A stretch of DNA of 64,000 bases from Chloroflexi bacterium OLB13 (GCA_001567485.1 JZRA01000068.1:124001-188000), one strand, 5' to 3'; positions 47,149-58,129 are shown, counted from the first letter of the stretch. The notes: generated by a model not told the origin, from the sequence alone. A program made the numbers and translations.

Positions 47149-47207
47149 TTTCTTGACCCTTTTCTCGGACATTCTTACGGACTTTTGACCGGCATGCCTG
47201 ATATACC
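47149..47207 (+). promoter_or_regulatory. TTGACC-repeat promoter module upstream of kdp (copy 2)
   Basis: TTTCTTGACC (47149-47158), 24 bases, TTTTGACC (47183-47190), 11 bases, then TATACC (47202-47207). Spacings equal those of copy 1 at 46499. Transcription from here would cover the leader ORF and kdpFABCDE. Confidence 0.62.
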
Positions 47208-47239
47208 GGTGATGTCTCGGCACGGGAAGGAACTACGCG

Positions 47240-47320
47240 ATGGATGTCCTCTTTATCGGCCTTGTGCTGTTGTTCTTTGCCCTCACGTGGGGCTTTGCGG
47301 AACTCTGTGACCGCCTTTAG
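47240..47320 (+). CDS. 26-residue hydrophobic leader protein upstream of kdpF
   Basis: A short frame reads MDVLFIGLVLLFFALTWGF then AELCDRL, a single membrane helix with a charged C-terminus. AAGGA lies nine bases before the ATG. Similar tiny ORFs occur just before kdpF in many bacteria and are usually named only by position. It ends 19 bases before kdpF and is in the same operon. It may be a small Kdp accessory peptide. Confidence 0.7.
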   Translation: MDVLFIGLVLLFFALTWGFAELCDRL

Positions 47321-47339
47321 GGACGACAAGGGAGAAATC

Positions 47340-47432
47340 ATGACCGTACTCTATGGGATTGTCGGAGTCATCATGCTGCTGCTGTTGGTCTATCTGACTG
47401 TGGCGCTGCTGAAACCGGAGTTGTTCTCATGA
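47340..47432 (+). CDS. kdpF: Potassium-transporting ATPase small subunit KdpF
   Basis: 30 residues, MTVLYGIVGVIMLLLLVYL then TVALLKPELFS. One transmembrane helix, normal KdpF length and the typical ending ALLKPE. KdpF stabilises the KdpABC complex. GGGAG lies just before the ATG and the stop overlaps the kdpA start (ATGA). Confidence 0.9.
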   Translation: MTVLYGIVGVIMLLLLVYLTVALLKPELFS

Positions 47433-49186
47433 CAGCCAATGGATTGCTGCAAATTGGACTCTTTCTCCTCATCCTCGTTGTGGTCGCCAAGCCGCTCGGG
47501 TTGTACATCTATTCCGTGTATGAAGGGAGATCCATTCTTGGCCGTGTGTTCGGGCCTGTTGAACGCGGCCTATACCGTTTGTTCGGCACGCGCGAAGACG
47601 CGGAGATGAACTGGAAAACGTACACCCTTGCGGTTCTGGCATTCAGTCTGGCAAGCGTTATCCTGCTCTACGCGCTCCAACGCCTACAGGGGTCTCTGCC
47701 ACTGAACCCGGAGCACCTCGGCGCAGTCTCGCCCGATTCGTCGTTCAACACCGCGGCCAGTTTCGTCACCAATACCAACTGGCAGGGCTACGCTGGCGAA
47801 TCGACGATGAGCTATCTCACTCAAATGCTTGGGCTGACCGTGCAAAATTTCGTCTCGGCGGCTGTTGGCATGGCGGTGCTGATGGCGTTCATCCGGGGGT
47901 TTGTGCGTCAAACAGCAACCACGTTAGGAAACTTCTGGGTCGACCTCACGCGCGGCACCCTGTATATCCTGCTGCCGATGGCGATTGTGGTTTCGCTGGT
48001 GATCGTCTCTCAGGGCGCGGTGCAGAACCTCTCGCCGTATCAGACTGCGCAGGTGTTGGATGAAATCGCACAGGGCGATGCGGACGGCGCTTCGACGACG
48101 GAGCAAATCCTTGCTATGGGGCCGGCCGCATCCCAAGTCGCGATAAAGCATCTGGGGACGAATGGCGGCGGCTTCTTCAACGCGAATGCAGCGCACCCGT
48201 TTGAGAATCCGACCCCGCTGACGGACTTGATCCTTATTCTCGCTGAAACGGTGATCGCCACTGGCCTCACGTATACCTTCGGCAAGATGGTGGGTGACAC
48301 CCGTCAAGGATGGGCGATTCTCACTGCGATGCTCATCGTCCTTGCCGTGTTTATGACTGGCGCGTATGCGGCAGAGGCCGCGGGGACGCCCCAACTGGAA
48401 GCCTTGGGTGCGGATGTCGTGGCGAGTGATGTCAACCCCGGCGGCAACATGGAAGGCAAAGAGACCCGCTTTGGGATTGCCCGTTCGGCGCTGTTTGCCA
48501 CGGCGACAACCGCCACGTCCACCGGCGCGGTCAATACGATGCACGACTCGCTCACTCCGCTCGGCGGGCTGGTGACACTGTTTATGATGCAGATGAGCGA
48601 GTCCGTCCTCGGCGGCGTGGGATCGGGCTTATACAGCGGAATGTTGATCTACGCTATCGTCGCGGTCTTCATCGCCGGGCTTATGGTTGGGCGGACACCC
48701 GAATATCTCGGCAAGAAGATCGAGGCATTCGAGATGAAAATCGCGTCCATCATCATTCTCGTCATGCCAGCGCTGGTGCTCGGATTCACCGCTCTGGCGG
48801 TCATTAGCGCGGATGGCGCGGCGACCATTTACAACACCGATCCGCCGGCGCACGGCTTTAGCGAAGTCCTATACGCGTTCACGTCGGGGGCGAACAACAA
48901 CGGCAGTGCATTTGCCGGACTCGGTGCAAACACGCCGTTCTACAACACGACGATTGGGCTGGCTATGCTGTTCGGGCGCTTTTTCCTCATCGTCGCCTCG
49001 CTGGCGATCGCCGGATCGCTGGCCCAGAAAAAGGCCGTCCCCGCGAGCGAAGGCACGCTGCCGACGCATACCGGGTTGTTCATCGCCATGCTGATCGGCG
49101 TAGTGATTATCGTCGGGGCGCTGACGTTTGTCCCGGCGTTGGCGCTAGGCCCCATCGTCGAACACTTGAGCATGATTGTCGGCTAA
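47429..49186 (+). CDS. kdpA: Potassium-transporting ATPase K+-binding subunit KdpA
   Basis: 585 residues with about ten helices. Filter-loop elements are visible: PDSSFNTAASFVTNTNWQGY near residue 105, KHLGTNGGGFFNANAAHPFENP near 235, and later SGANNNGSAFAGL. KdpA is the K+-selective channel-like subunit of the high-affinity ATP-driven K+ pump in the cytoplasmic membrane. The start overlaps kdpF by four bases; kdpB follows after 27 bases. Confidence 0.97.
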   Translation: MTANGLLQIGLFLLILVVVAKPLGLYIYSVYEGRSILGRVFGPVERGLYRLFGTREDAEMNWKTYTLAVLAFSLASVILLYALQRLQGSLPLNPEHLGAVSPDSSFNTAASFVTNTNWQGYAGESTMSYLTQMLGLTVQNFVSAAVGMAVLMAFIRGFVRQTATTLGNFWVDLTRGTLYILLPMAIVVSLVIVSQGAVQNLSPYQTAQVLDEIAQGDADGASTTEQILAMGPAASQVAIKHLGTNGGGFFNANAAHPFENPTPLTDLILILAETVIATGLTYTFGKMVGDTRQGWAILTAMLIVLAVFMTGAYAAEAAGTPQLEALGADVVASDVNPGGNMEGKETRFGIARSALFATATTATSTGAVNTMHDSLTPLGGLVTLFMMQMSESVLGGVGSGLYSGMLIYAIVAVFIAGLMVGRTPEYLGKKIEAFEMKIASIIILVMPALVLGFTALAVISADGAATIYNTDPPAHGFSEVLYAFTSGANNNGSAFAGLGANTPFYNTTIGLAMLFGRFFLIVASLAIAGSLAQKKAVPASEGTLPTHTGLFIAMLIGVVIIVGALTFVPALALGPIVEHLSMIVG

Positions 49187-49213
49187 CGGTTCGCCGCAAA
49201 GGAAGACTAGGCA

Positions 49214-51352
49214 ATGACACTCGAAACACGCGCTCAATCACGCCCGTTGCTTGACCCGCCCATTGTGCGGCAGGCCGTGATTGATGCCTTCAAGAAACTG
49301 AATCCGCGTTTGCAACTGCGTAACCCGGTCATGTTCGTGGTTCTCGTCGGCGCCGCGCTGACCACAATTCTGCTCATCCTCGCGGTGATCGGACAGGGCG
49401 AGGCAGCGCAGGTTGCCCTCGACAATGGTGTATCACCAGAAGCCGCAGCGCAGGCATCGCGCAGCTCGGCCCCTTTCATCTTCGTCATCACGGTCTGGTT
49501 GTGGTTCACCGTGTTGTTCGCCAACTTCGCGGAGGCGATGGCCGAGGGGCGTGGCAAGGCACAGGCCGACTCGCTGCGGAAAACCCGCCGCGATGTCATG
49601 ACCAAAAAGCTGAGCAGCCCACAGCGCACGGCCAAATACACGCTGGTCTCTGCGCCGACCCTACGGAAGGGCGACATTGTGCTGGTCGAGGCCGACGACA
49701 TCATCCCCAGCGATGGCGAGATCATCGAGGGCGTAGCATCCGTTGACGAGAGCGCCATCACGGGCGAAAGCGCGCCGGTGATACGCGAAAGCGGCGGCGA
49801 TCGCAGCGGAGTCACGGGGGGTACGCGCGTCTTGTCGGATTGGTTGATTGTCCAGATAACGGCCAATCCCGGCGAAGCGTTCCTTGACCGCATGATTTCG
49901 TTGGTCGAAGGCGCCAAACGCCAGAAAACCCCGAATGAGATTGCGCTCAGCATCCTGCTGTCCGTATTCACGATCATCTTTCTGCTAGCGACGATGACGC
50001 TCCTGCCGTACTCGATTTACGCGGTCAGCGCCACGGGTGAAGGCTCCCCGATCACCGTGACCGTACTGATCGCGCTGCTCGTTTGCCTGATCCCAACGAC
50101 CATCGGCGGGCTGCTGTCCGCCATTGGGATCGCAGGGATGGATCGCATGATTCAGGCGAACGTGATTGCCATGTCCGGGCGCGCGGTTGAAGCGGCAGGT
50201 GATGTGGATGTTCTCTTGCTGGACAAGACCGGGACAATCACGCTGGGTAATCGTCAGGCGACCGAGTTCATACCGGTTCAGGGCGTGACAGCTGAACAAC
50301 TCGCTGACGCAGCGCAGATCGCCTCACTTGCCGATGAAACGCCGGAAGGGCGCAGCGTTGTCGTGCTGGCGAAGGATAAGTTCAAGATTCGCGAGCGCCA
50401 GATTCATGAGCTAGGCGCGACCTTTATCCCCTTTACCGCCCAAACCCGGATGAGCGGCGTGGATTTGGACGGCCGTCACATTCGCAAAGGCGCGGCAGAC
50501 GCCATCAGGGCGTATGTCGAGGAACAGGGTGCGCATTTCCCGCAGGCGGTACAGACCGTCGTCGACGACATCGCGCGCAAAGGCGCGACGCCGCTGGTCG
50601 TGGCGGAGAACAAACGGGTGCTTGGTGTCATTCAGCTCAAGGACATTGTGAAGGGCGGCATCAAGGAACGCTTTGGGGAACTGCGCCGAATGGGGATCAA
50701 AACGGTGATGATTACCGGGGACAACCTGCTCACGGCCGCAGCGATCGCCGCCGAGGCAGGCGTCGACGACTATCTGGCGCAGGCGACACCGGAAGCCAAA
50801 TTGAAGCTGATCCGCGAGCAGCAGCAGGGCGGCCGGCTGGTGGCGATGACGGGCGACGGCACGAATGATGCGCCGGCATTGGCGCAAGCCGATGTCGCGG
50901 TGGTCATGAACAACGGGACACAGGCGGCGAAAGAGGCCGGCAACATGGTGGACTTGGATTCCAACCCCACCAAACTCATCGAAATTGTCGAGATCGGCAA
51001 GCAGCTGCTCATGACCCGAGGGTCGCTGACGACGTTCAGCATCGCCAATGACGTGAGCAAGTATTTCGCCATCATCCCGGCGGCGTTCGCTAGCACGTAT
51101 CCGCAGTTGGGCGCGCTCAACGTCATGGGCTTGACCACCCCCAACAGCGCGATTGCGTCCGCCGTGATCTTCAATGCGCTCATCATCATCTTTCTGATCC
51201 CGCTGGCGCTGCGAGGCGTCAAGTATCGTCCAGTGCGCGCATCCGCCCTGCTGCGCCGGAACCTGCTTGTGTACGGACTCGGCGGGCTAATCGCGCCGTT
51301 CATCGGTATCAAAATCATTGACGTGATCCTAGCCGCACTGGGCTGGGTATAG
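49214..51352 (+). CDS. kdpB: Potassium-transporting P-type ATPase subunit KdpB
   Basis: 712 residues. The phosphorylation motif DKTGTIT, the TGES actuator motif ([10 protein letters not shown]), the nucleotide-domain region and the hinge [21 protein letters not shown] are intact. KdpB hydrolyses ATP and drives K+ through KdpA. The TGES serine is the inhibitory phosphorylation site known in E. coli KdpB. The loop between the first two helices has a small alanine-rich insert ([17 protein letters not shown]). The gene lies between kdpA and kdpC in one operon. Confidence 0.97.
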   Translation: MTLETRAQSRPLLDPPIVRQAVIDAFKKLNPRLQLRNPVMFVVLVGAALTTILLILAVIGQGEAAQVALDNGVSPEAAAQASRSSAPFIFVITVWLWFTVLFANFAEAMAEGRGKAQADSLRKTRRDVMTKKLSSPQRTAKYTLVSAPTLRKGDIVLVEADDIIPSDGEIIEGVASVDESAITGESAPVIRESGGDRSGVTGGTRVLSDWLIVQITANPGEAFLDRMISLVEGAKRQKTPNEIALSILLSVFTIIFLLATMTLLPYSIYAVSATGEGSPITVTVLIALLVCLIPTTIGGLLSAIGIAGMDRMIQANVIAMSGRAVEAAGDVDVLLLDKTGTITLGNRQATEFIPVQGVTAEQLADAAQIASLADETPEGRSVVVLAKDKFKIRERQIHELGATFIPFTAQTRMSGVDLDGRHIRKGAADAIRAYVEEQGAHFPQAVQTVVDDIARKGATPLVVAENKRVLGVIQLKDIVKGGIKERFGELRRMGIKTVMITGDNLLTAAAIAAEAGVDDYLAQATPEAKLKLIREQQQGGRLVAMTGDGTNDAPALAQADVAVVMNNGTQAAKEAGNMVDLDSNPTKLIEIVEIGKQLLMTRGSLTTFSIANDVSKYFAIIPAAFASTYPQLGALNVMGLTTPNSAIASAVIFNALIIIFLIPLALRGVKYRPVRASALLRRNLLVYGLGGLIAPFIGIKIIDVILAALGWV

Positions 51353-51376
51353 CGTAGAAAAGGCGAGATCAAGGCT

Positions 51377-52033
51377 ATGAACGTGAATTCACACGGCAAG
51401 GTGGCGCAGGGGATCAATTGGCGGCAGGTGATCGTCCCGGCGATCGTCTCTATCCTGTTCTTTACCGTGCTGACGGGCTTGCTCTATCCACTGACAATTA
51501 CGGGGCTTGCTCAGGCCATCTTCCCCTATCAGGCGAATGGCAGCCTATTGACCGATGCCGAAGGGAATGTCGTTGGCTCGGAGCTGATCGGTCAGCAGTT
51601 CAACGTGCCGGCGTATTTCTGGGGACGCCTATCTGCAACCGGCCCCGTCCCGTACAACGCCGCAGCGTCCTCCGGTTCAAATCTAGGGCCGATGAACCCG
51701 GCGCTGATCGGGCCGGAGGGAATGATCCAAGCGCGGATCGCCGCACTTCACGACGCGAATGCAGCGGCAGGCGTAACGGTTGATGGCCCCATCCCGGTTG
51801 ATCTGGTCACTGCATCGGGGAGCGGCCTCGACCCTCACATCAGCCCCGCGGCCGCCGCGTATCAAGCGCCACGCATCGCGGCGCTGCGCGGGATTGATGT
51901 CGAACGGGTGCGGGCGTTGGTCGATCAGCATACGGAGGGTCGGGTGTTCGGTATTCTGGGCGATCCACGCGTCAATGTGCTTCGTCTGAACCTCGCGCTT
52001 GATGCGCAGTACCCGCTTCCGGCGGCGCATTGA
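51377..52033 (+). CDS. kdpC: Potassium-transporting ATPase subunit KdpC
   Basis: 218 residues: one N-terminal membrane helix ([21 protein letters not shown]), then a periplasmic-side domain with [25 protein letters not shown] and [17 protein letters not shown], both KdpC hallmarks. It is slightly longer than E. coli KdpC because of an insert after [12 protein letters not shown]. It completes the KdpFABC pump and precedes the sensor genes by about 100 bases. Confidence 0.96.
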   Translation: MNVNSHGKVAQGINWRQVIVPAIVSILFFTVLTGLLYPLTITGLAQAIFPYQANGSLLTDAEGNVVGSELIGQQFNVPAYFWGRLSATGPVPYNAAASSGSNLGPMNPALIGPEGMIQARIAALHDANAAAGVTVDGPIPVDLVTASGSGLDPHISPAAAAYQAPRIAALRGIDVERVRALVDQHTEGRVFGILGDPRVNVLRLNLALDAQYPLPAAH

Positions 52034-52136
52034 GCATCGTCGCGCCTGATAAACGACGTGAGCTGGCGATAATGAGTCCCTCGCCAGCTCTGTCTATTCC
52101 TGCGATAAGATGGTGATGCGTGAGATAGGGAAATGT

Positions 52137-54821
52137 ATGGAACACCAGCGTCCTGATCCCGATAAACTCTTGGCGCATGTCAACAACCAAGAAGAACGCA
52201 GCCGGCGCGGTCACCTGAAGATCTATTTTGGCGCGGCGGCAGGCGTGGGCAAGACTTATGCCATGCTGGAAACTGCCCAGATGCTGCGTCAAGAAGGCGT
52301 CGATGTGGTGGCGGGTTACGTGGAGCCACATCGCCGGCCAGAGACCGAGGCGCTGATGCAAGGCCTAGAGGCGATTCCACCGCGCCTCGTTGAATATCGT
52401 GGCATCAAGATCAGCGAATTCGATCTGGATGCAGCGCTGAAACGCAAACCCCACATCCTCCTTGTCGATGAGCTAGCACACACGAACGCGCCCGGATCCC
52501 GACACCCCAAACGCTGGCAGGATGTCGAGGAACTGCTCGATGCGGGGATTAACGTCCACACTACCGTTAATGTGCAGCATTTGGAGAGCCTGAACGATGT
52601 CGTAGCCCAGATCACCGGAACGCTCGTACGGGAAACGATCCCCGATTCCGTCCTCGAACACGCCGACGAGGTGGAGCTGATTGATCTCTCGCCGGATGAA
52701 CTCCTCAAACGGCTGCGCGAAGGCAAAATCTATCTGCCCCATCAGGCCGAACAGGCAATCCAGAGTTTCTTCCGCAAGGGCAATCTGATGGCGCTGCGCG
52801 AGATGGCGCTGCGGCACACGGCTGAACGCGTCGACGAGCAGATGCAGGTCTACCGCCAAGACAAAGCGGTAGCCGAGATTTGGCCCGCGGGCGAACGGAT
52901 CATGGTGTGTATCAGCCCTAGTCCTTTGGCGTCGCGGCTGATCCGGTCAGCGAAACGGATGGCGGCGCGGCTTCGCGCCGAATGGATTACGTTGTACGTC
53001 GAGAGTCCGCGTGCGAAGCAGTTGAACGAGGCGGCTCGTAACCGTGTCATTCAAAACTTGCGCCTTGCCGAACAGCTTGGGGCCGAGACCGTGACGTTGA
53101 GCGGCGATAACGTCGTGGATGAGATTTTGACGTATGCGCGCCAGCGTAACGTCAGTAAAGTCATCATCGGTAAACCCACTCATCCTGCATGGCGCGATCT
53201 GCTTTACGGCTCGATGCTCAACGACTTAGTGCGGCAGAGCGGCTCGATTGATGTGTACGCCATCAGCGGGGAAGCGGATGCCCCCGTCCCAACGGTACGG
53301 GCATTTATGCCGGCGCAGTTCCGATGGGGGCTGCATGTTCAGGGGCTGATGGTTGTCGTGGTCTGCACCCTGATCGCCGCCTTGATGTTTCGATTCTTTG
53401 CGCCGGTCAACCTCATTATGGTGTACCTCGCGGGGACGGTCTTCGTCGCGGCACGGTATGGTCGCGGCCCGTCGATCACGGCTTCGATTGCGAGTGTTTT
53501 GGCCTCTGATTTCTTCTTCATTCCGCCTTATCTCACGTTTCATGCGAGCGACAGCGAATACTTTGTGACCTTTGGAGTCATGCTGTTGGTCGCGCTGGTG
53601 ATTAGCGGCATGACAGCGCGGATTCAAGGACAGGCCGAAGCCGCCCGTGAGCGCGAGAGACGCTCCACAAGCCTTTACGAGATGAGCCGGGCCTTTGCCA
53701 GCACCAGCGAGGAGCACGACCTCACCGTGATTGCGGTACAGCACATTGAAGCCTTGTTCCGAAGTCACGTCGTACTCCTGCTGCCCGACCACCGTCAGCA
53801 GTTCCAGCAGCACGGCACGGACGCCGGGAAGGCGCTGCTGACTCCGCAAGAGTTAGCCGTCGCGCGTTGGGCCTATGATCACGGTCAGGAAGCAGGGTTC
53901 GGCACGCAAACACTGCCGAGTTCAAAGGGGCTTTACCTGCCACTCCTGACGTCAAAGGGCAAGACGGGGGTATTGGGTATCTTTCCCAAACAAGGAGATC
54001 AGCCGCTGTCGCCCGATGCGATGCGTCAGCTCGAAATCTTCGTCAACCAGACGGCGCTTGCGATTGAGCGCGCTCGCTTGGCGGAGGAAACAGAGCGCTC
54101 CCGCCTGCAAATTGAGGCGGAGCAGATGCGGAACTCCCTCTTAAGTTCGGTGTCCCACGATCTCCGTACACCCCTCGCGGCGATTACGGGCGCAGTCACC
54201 AGCTTGCTGCAGCGCGGCCAGTCACTCGACGCGCATGGGCAGGAACTGGCACAGATCGCCTATGAAGAAGCGGAGCGCCTTAATCGGCTGGTGGGCAACC
54301 TGCTGGAAATGACGCGGCTAGAATCCGGCACGGTGACGGTTGAGAAAGAGTGGCAGCCGCTCGAAGAGGTGGTCGGAACGACCCTGCTTCGCCTAGAGAA
54401 ACTCCTTGCCGACCATCCGCTCACGACGGCCCTGCCAGACGATTTACCCCTCGTGCCGATTGACGGGTTATTGATCGAGCAGGTATTGGTCAATCTGCTG
54501 GAGAATGCGGTCAAGTATACGCCCGTGAACACGCCTATTGACCTTTCCGCGTATCGTGAGGGGAATGATGTTTGCGTAGAGGTCGCCGACCGTGGCCCGG
54601 GTATCCCCGACGGTGAAGAAGAGCATATCTTTGATAAGTTCTATCGCCTGCATCAAGCCAATACGAGTGGGGTCGGCCTGGGGTTGGCGATTAGCCGGGC
54701 TATCGTCAAAGCGCATGGGGGCCGCATCTGGGCAAGTCATCGTCCGGGTGGGGGAAGTGTGTTCCACTTTACGATACCCCTTGGCGATAAAATACCGGAA
54801 GTCGACTTTGGAAACGAATGA
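52137..54821 (+). CDS. kdpD: Sensor histidine kinase KdpD
   Basis: 894 residues. Order: KdpD cytoplasmic domain with Walker-type loop FGAAAGVGKTYAML (about 29-42), a Usp-like domain (about 240-375), four helices of the DUF4118 sensor region (about 390-500), GAF-like region, then HisKA with the phospho-acceptor in SVSHDLRTPLAAITG and the ATPase with ENAVKYTP and DRGPGIPDGEEEHIFDKFYR. The start at 52137 is preferred: MEHQRPDPDKLL matches family N-termini and AGGGA precedes it, whereas the frame at 52110 has no SD. It senses K+ limitation and phosphorylates KdpE. Confidence 0.96.
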   Translation: MEHQRPDPDKLLAHVNNQEERSRRGHLKIYFGAAAGVGKTYAMLETAQMLRQEGVDVVAGYVEPHRRPETEALMQGLEAIPPRLVEYRGIKISEFDLDAALKRKPHILLVDELAHTNAPGSRHPKRWQDVEELLDAGINVHTTVNVQHLESLNDVVAQITGTLVRETIPDSVLEHADEVELIDLSPDELLKRLREGKIYLPHQAEQAIQSFFRKGNLMALREMALRHTAERVDEQMQVYRQDKAVAEIWPAGERIMVCISPSPLASRLIRSAKRMAARLRAEWITLYVESPRAKQLNEAARNRVIQNLRLAEQLGAETVTLSGDNVVDEILTYARQRNVSKVIIGKPTHPAWRDLLYGSMLNDLVRQSGSIDVYAISGEADAPVPTVRAFMPAQFRWGLHVQGLMVVVVCTLIAALMFRFFAPVNLIMVYLAGTVFVAARYGRGPSITASIASVLASDFFFIPPYLTFHASDSEYFVTFGVMLLVALVISGMTARIQGQAEAARERERRSTSLYEMSRAFASTSEEHDLTVIAVQHIEALFRSHVVLLLPDHRQQFQQHGTDAGKALLTPQELAVARWAYDHGQEAGFGTQTLPSSKGLYLPLLTSKGKTGVLGIFPKQGDQPLSPDAMRQLEIFVNQTALAIERARLAEETERSRLQIEAEQMRNSLLSSVSHDLRTPLAAITGAVTSLLQRGQSLDAHGQELAQIAYEEAERLNRLVGNLLEMTRLESGTVTVEKEWQPLEEVVGTTLLRLEKLLADHPLTTALPDDLPLVPIDGLLIEQVLVNLLENAVKYTPVNTPIDLSAYREGNDVCVEVADRGPGIPDGEEEHIFDKFYRLHQANTSGVGLGLAISRAIVKAHGGRIWASHRPGGGSVFHFTIPLGDKIPEVDFGNE

Positions 54822-54824
54822 TCT

Positions 54825-55526
54825 ATGGACAGGCCGAACACTGCGGTTGTACTGGTGATTGAGGATGATGCGCAAATCCGACGCTTTCTCCGCGCGACGC
54901 TGGTGGACAATGGCTATCATTACCTTGAGGCAAGCACGGCTCAAGACGGGCTGCGGCAGGTCGGGATGCAGCATCCAGATTTGGTGATCTTGGACTTGGG
55001 CTTGCCGGACATGGATGGGTTGGAAGTGACGCGCAGACTGCGTGACTGGACGTCGACGCCAATTATCGTGCTTTCTGCGCGCAACCGGGAACGCGATAAG
55101 GTCGACGCGCTGGATGCAGGGGCCGATGACTACTTAACGAAACCGTTCGGCACGGCGGAGCTACTAGCGCGGATGCGCGTGGCGATGCGCCATGCCATTC
55201 AGATCGCTCAGGGGACGGACGATCCCGTTTTCACGACAGGCGGGCTGCGCGTCGACCTTGCCCATCGACAGGTGTTTGTCGATGAGACCGAGATTCATCT
55301 CACGCCGATTGAGTACAAGCTCCTGCTTGTCCTCGTCCAGCATGCAGGCAAGGTGGTCACACGCAAGCACCTCTTGCACGATGTTTGGGGGCCGTCCTAC
55401 GAAGACGAAATGCACTACCTGCGGGTTTACGTGGGACAGCTGCGGCGCAAGCTGGAAGCTGAACCGATGCGGCCCCGCTATCTGATTACCGAACCCGGGG
55501 TAGGCTACCGTCTCAAAGTCGAGTGA
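54825..55526 (+). CDS. kdpE: Response regulator KdpE
   Basis: 233 residues of OmpR type. The receiver contains the acceptor aspartate in LVILDLGLPDMDG, the threonine/serine in IIVLSAR and lysine in DDYLTKPFG. The C-terminal winged helix has HAGKVVTRKHLLHDVWGP and ETEIHLTPIEYKLL. It should bind the TTGACC repeat modules at 46499 and 47149, although that link is inferred. It begins three bases after kdpD. The 106 bases after its stop hold a short palindrome (55551-55565) but no clear terminator. Confidence 0.96.
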   Translation: MDRPNTAVVLVIEDDAQIRRFLRATLVDNGYHYLEASTAQDGLRQVGMQHPDLVILDLGLPDMDGLEVTRRLRDWTSTPIIVLSARNRERDKVDALDAGADDYLTKPFGTAELLARMRVAMRHAIQIAQGTDDPVFTTGGLRVDLAHRQVFVDETEIHLTPIEYKLLLVLVQHAGKVVTRKHLLHDVWGPSYEDEMHYLRVYVGQLRRKLEAEPMRPRYLITEPGVGYRLKVE

Positions 55527-55632
55527 TGACCGACGATGTTCGACGCGGTGCTCCACGGCGTGGAGACCTGCGTATCAGCCAACGCCTACACTGTGCAGAG
55601 ACGCGGCCCAGAGCGATACCGGAGTCGAAGCC

Positions 55633-56361
<729 letters not shown>

Positions 56362-56413
56362 CGGTTCCTCATGTAGGCCGCTGCCGGATAGACACATCGG
56401 ACATCGACCGCGA

Positions 56414-56419
56414 TATAAT
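56414..56419 (+). promoter_or_regulatory. -10 element before the tyrosine phosphatase gene
   Basis: A perfect TATAAT about 45 bases before the phosphatase start. A TAGACA at 56389-56394 could be the -35, but the 19-base spacer is long. Confidence 0.4.
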
Positions 56420-56464
56420 GGCTGCTTCTGACCTAGTTTACACTGCGAAACGAGAAAAACGCGC

Positions 56465-57388
56465 GTGCCCGCTGCTGTAATGGCCCTTGCGCTGGCGATA
56501 GGGGTGGCCGTTGTATGGCTGCTGTACCGCCGGTCTATTCACCTCCGTCATGCTCGCATTGACCCCGATGCGCTGACCCTTCCGCAGAACCCGGATTGGC
56601 TGCGTGATTCCGACGGCGCGCTTCACGACCGGTTCCTACCGATTGGCACCGCGGTCAACCTGCGCGATATCGGCGGATATCCGGCTGTGGATGGCAAGCG
56701 TGTGCGCTGGGGGCGGATCTATCGCAGCGGCACCCTCAACGAACTGTCCGAAAGCGACGTGCAGAAGGTGGCGCAGCTGGGCCTCGAGGTCATCTGTGAT
56801 CTGCGCACTGAACGCGAGACGGAACGATTTCCCGACGCGCCGGAACGGTTCGGCGCACGGCCCGCGGTCATGCCGCTGCGCGCCGATCATGAGTCACGGC
56901 GGCGTTTGATGGTGCTGCTGTTTCGCACAATGCAGATGCGCCAGCTTGTCTACGAAACGTATATCGACCTCATCCTCGAATACAACGCGGACGTGATCGG
57001 TAGGCTTCTTCGGCTGGCCGCGGACTCAGACAGCTATCCACTGCTGTTCCACTGCACCGCGGGAAAGGATCGCACGGGCATGGCGGCCATGGTGCTCTAC
57101 GGCCTGCTCGGCGTGCCGGATGACGTGATCGTCGCGGACTACAGCTTGAGCAACAAGTATCATCACCGGTTCCGCGACTATGTGGGTGAGGCAGTCGCAG
57201 GGTTCAAGTGGATCGCGATCACCGCGGACGACATGACCCCGTTTGCCGTTGCCGATCCGGGTATCTTGCGCGAGGTGATCGCGGAACTCCGGCGGCGTTA
57301 CGGTACGTTTGAGACCTATGCTTTGACGCGCTGCGGGATCGACGACTCGATCATCACGGCGCTGCGCGCGAATCTGTTGGAGGAATAG
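56465..57388 (+). CDS. Membrane-anchored tyrosine/lipid phosphatase family protein
   Basis: 307 residues. An N-terminal helix (AVMALALAIGVAVVWLLY) is followed by NLRDIGGYPAVDGKRVRWGRIYRSG, a signature of the Siw14/tyrosine phosphatase family, and the active-site loop HCTAGKDRTG (C-x5-R) at about residue 197. It could act on phosphotyrosine, phosphoinositide-like or inositol pyrophosphate substrates. The start is GTG at 56465; ATG at 56480 is an alternative inside the helix. The next gene starts six bases after the stop. Confidence 0.88.
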   Translation: MPAAVMALALAIGVAVVWLLYRRSIHLRHARIDPDALTLPQNPDWLRDSDGALHDRFLPIGTAVNLRDIGGYPAVDGKRVRWGRIYRSGTLNELSESDVQKVAQLGLEVICDLRTERETERFPDAPERFGARPAVMPLRADHESRRRLMVLLFRTMQMRQLVYETYIDLILEYNADVIGRLLRLAADSDSYPLLFHCTAGKDRTGMAAMVLYGLLGVPDDVIVADYSLSNKYHHRFRDYVGEAVAGFKWIAITADDMTPFAVADPGILREVIAELRRRYGTFETYALTRCGIDDSIITALRANLLEE

Positions 57389-57394
57389 CAGGAT

Positions 57395-58129
57395 ATGCGA
57401 GTCACACTCGTCCGGCACGGTCAATCGCAAAACAACGCCAACCGCGAGCGGCAGCGGCAGCATGACCCGGAGCTTACGAAACTCGGCCATGAACAGGCAC
57501 GTATCCTTGGCGAGTGGTTCGCAACGGCGCAGGATATTGAAGAGATTTCGGACATGGACGCGCACGATCCCGACCGGATGACGCCGGCACGCGCGCGAAT
57601 CACGCGGATCTACGTCAGCCCGATGCGCCGCGCGCTGCAAACCGCGAAGCACTTGCAGGACGCCTTGAACGTCCCGACGCTGGTCTGGACGGACATCCAC
57701 GAAAGCGGCGGCCTGTACGTGCATACGCCGGAGGGCGTTCGCGGCTTTCCGGGGTTGACGCGTGAGAAGATGCAGCACGATTTCCCGAAATACACCTTGC
57801 CCGACACCGTGACCCAACACGGATGGTACGATCCAAGCCGGGGTGAGGAGGACGTGTTCGGGTGCTACGCCCGCGCGACACGCGTGGCGTCTTCACTGCG
57901 GTCGCAGGCCGGCGACGCCGCGAACCGCAGCGAGCACGTCCTCTTGGTATCGCACGGCATCTTCATCAACGCGCTCATTCACGCGCTGCTCGATAATCTG
58001 CCGTCAGAGCATACGTATCACATGATGTACAACACCGGCCTGACACGGTTCGACTTCGTGGATGACCGGATGATGCTTGTGCGCTACGTCAACCGGATCA
58101 TGCATCTCCCGCCGCATCAGGTGACGTAA
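57395..58129 (+). CDS. Histidine phosphatase (phosphoglycerate mutase-like) family protein
   Basis: 244 residues. The catalytic LVRHGQSQNNANR is at the N-terminus; the second histidine sits in LLVSHGIFINALIHALL and the arginine in YVSPMRRALQTAKHL. It transfers or removes phosphate through a phosphohistidine. A large insert (about residues 90-150) and the lack of typical PGM motifs make a specific substrate unclear. It forms an operon with the upstream tyrosine phosphatase, and its last 32 bases overlap the convergent M20 gene. Confidence 0.9.
   Translation: MRVTLVRHGQSQNNANRERQRQHDPELTKLGHEQARILGEWFATAQDIEEISDMDAHDPDRMTPARARITRIYVSPMRRALQTAKHLQDALNVPTLVWTDIHESGGLYVHTPEGVRGFPGLTREKMQHDFPKYTLPDTVTQHGWYDPSRGEEDVFGCYARATRVASSLRSQAGDAANRSEHVLLVSHGIFINALIHALLDNLPSEHTYHMMYNTGLTRFDFVDDRMMLVRYVNRIMHLPPHQVT

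Noticed and set aside
55551-55565. kdpE terminator
   Set aside because: CTCCACG/CGTGGAG is a short palindrome with almost no loop and no T-run.
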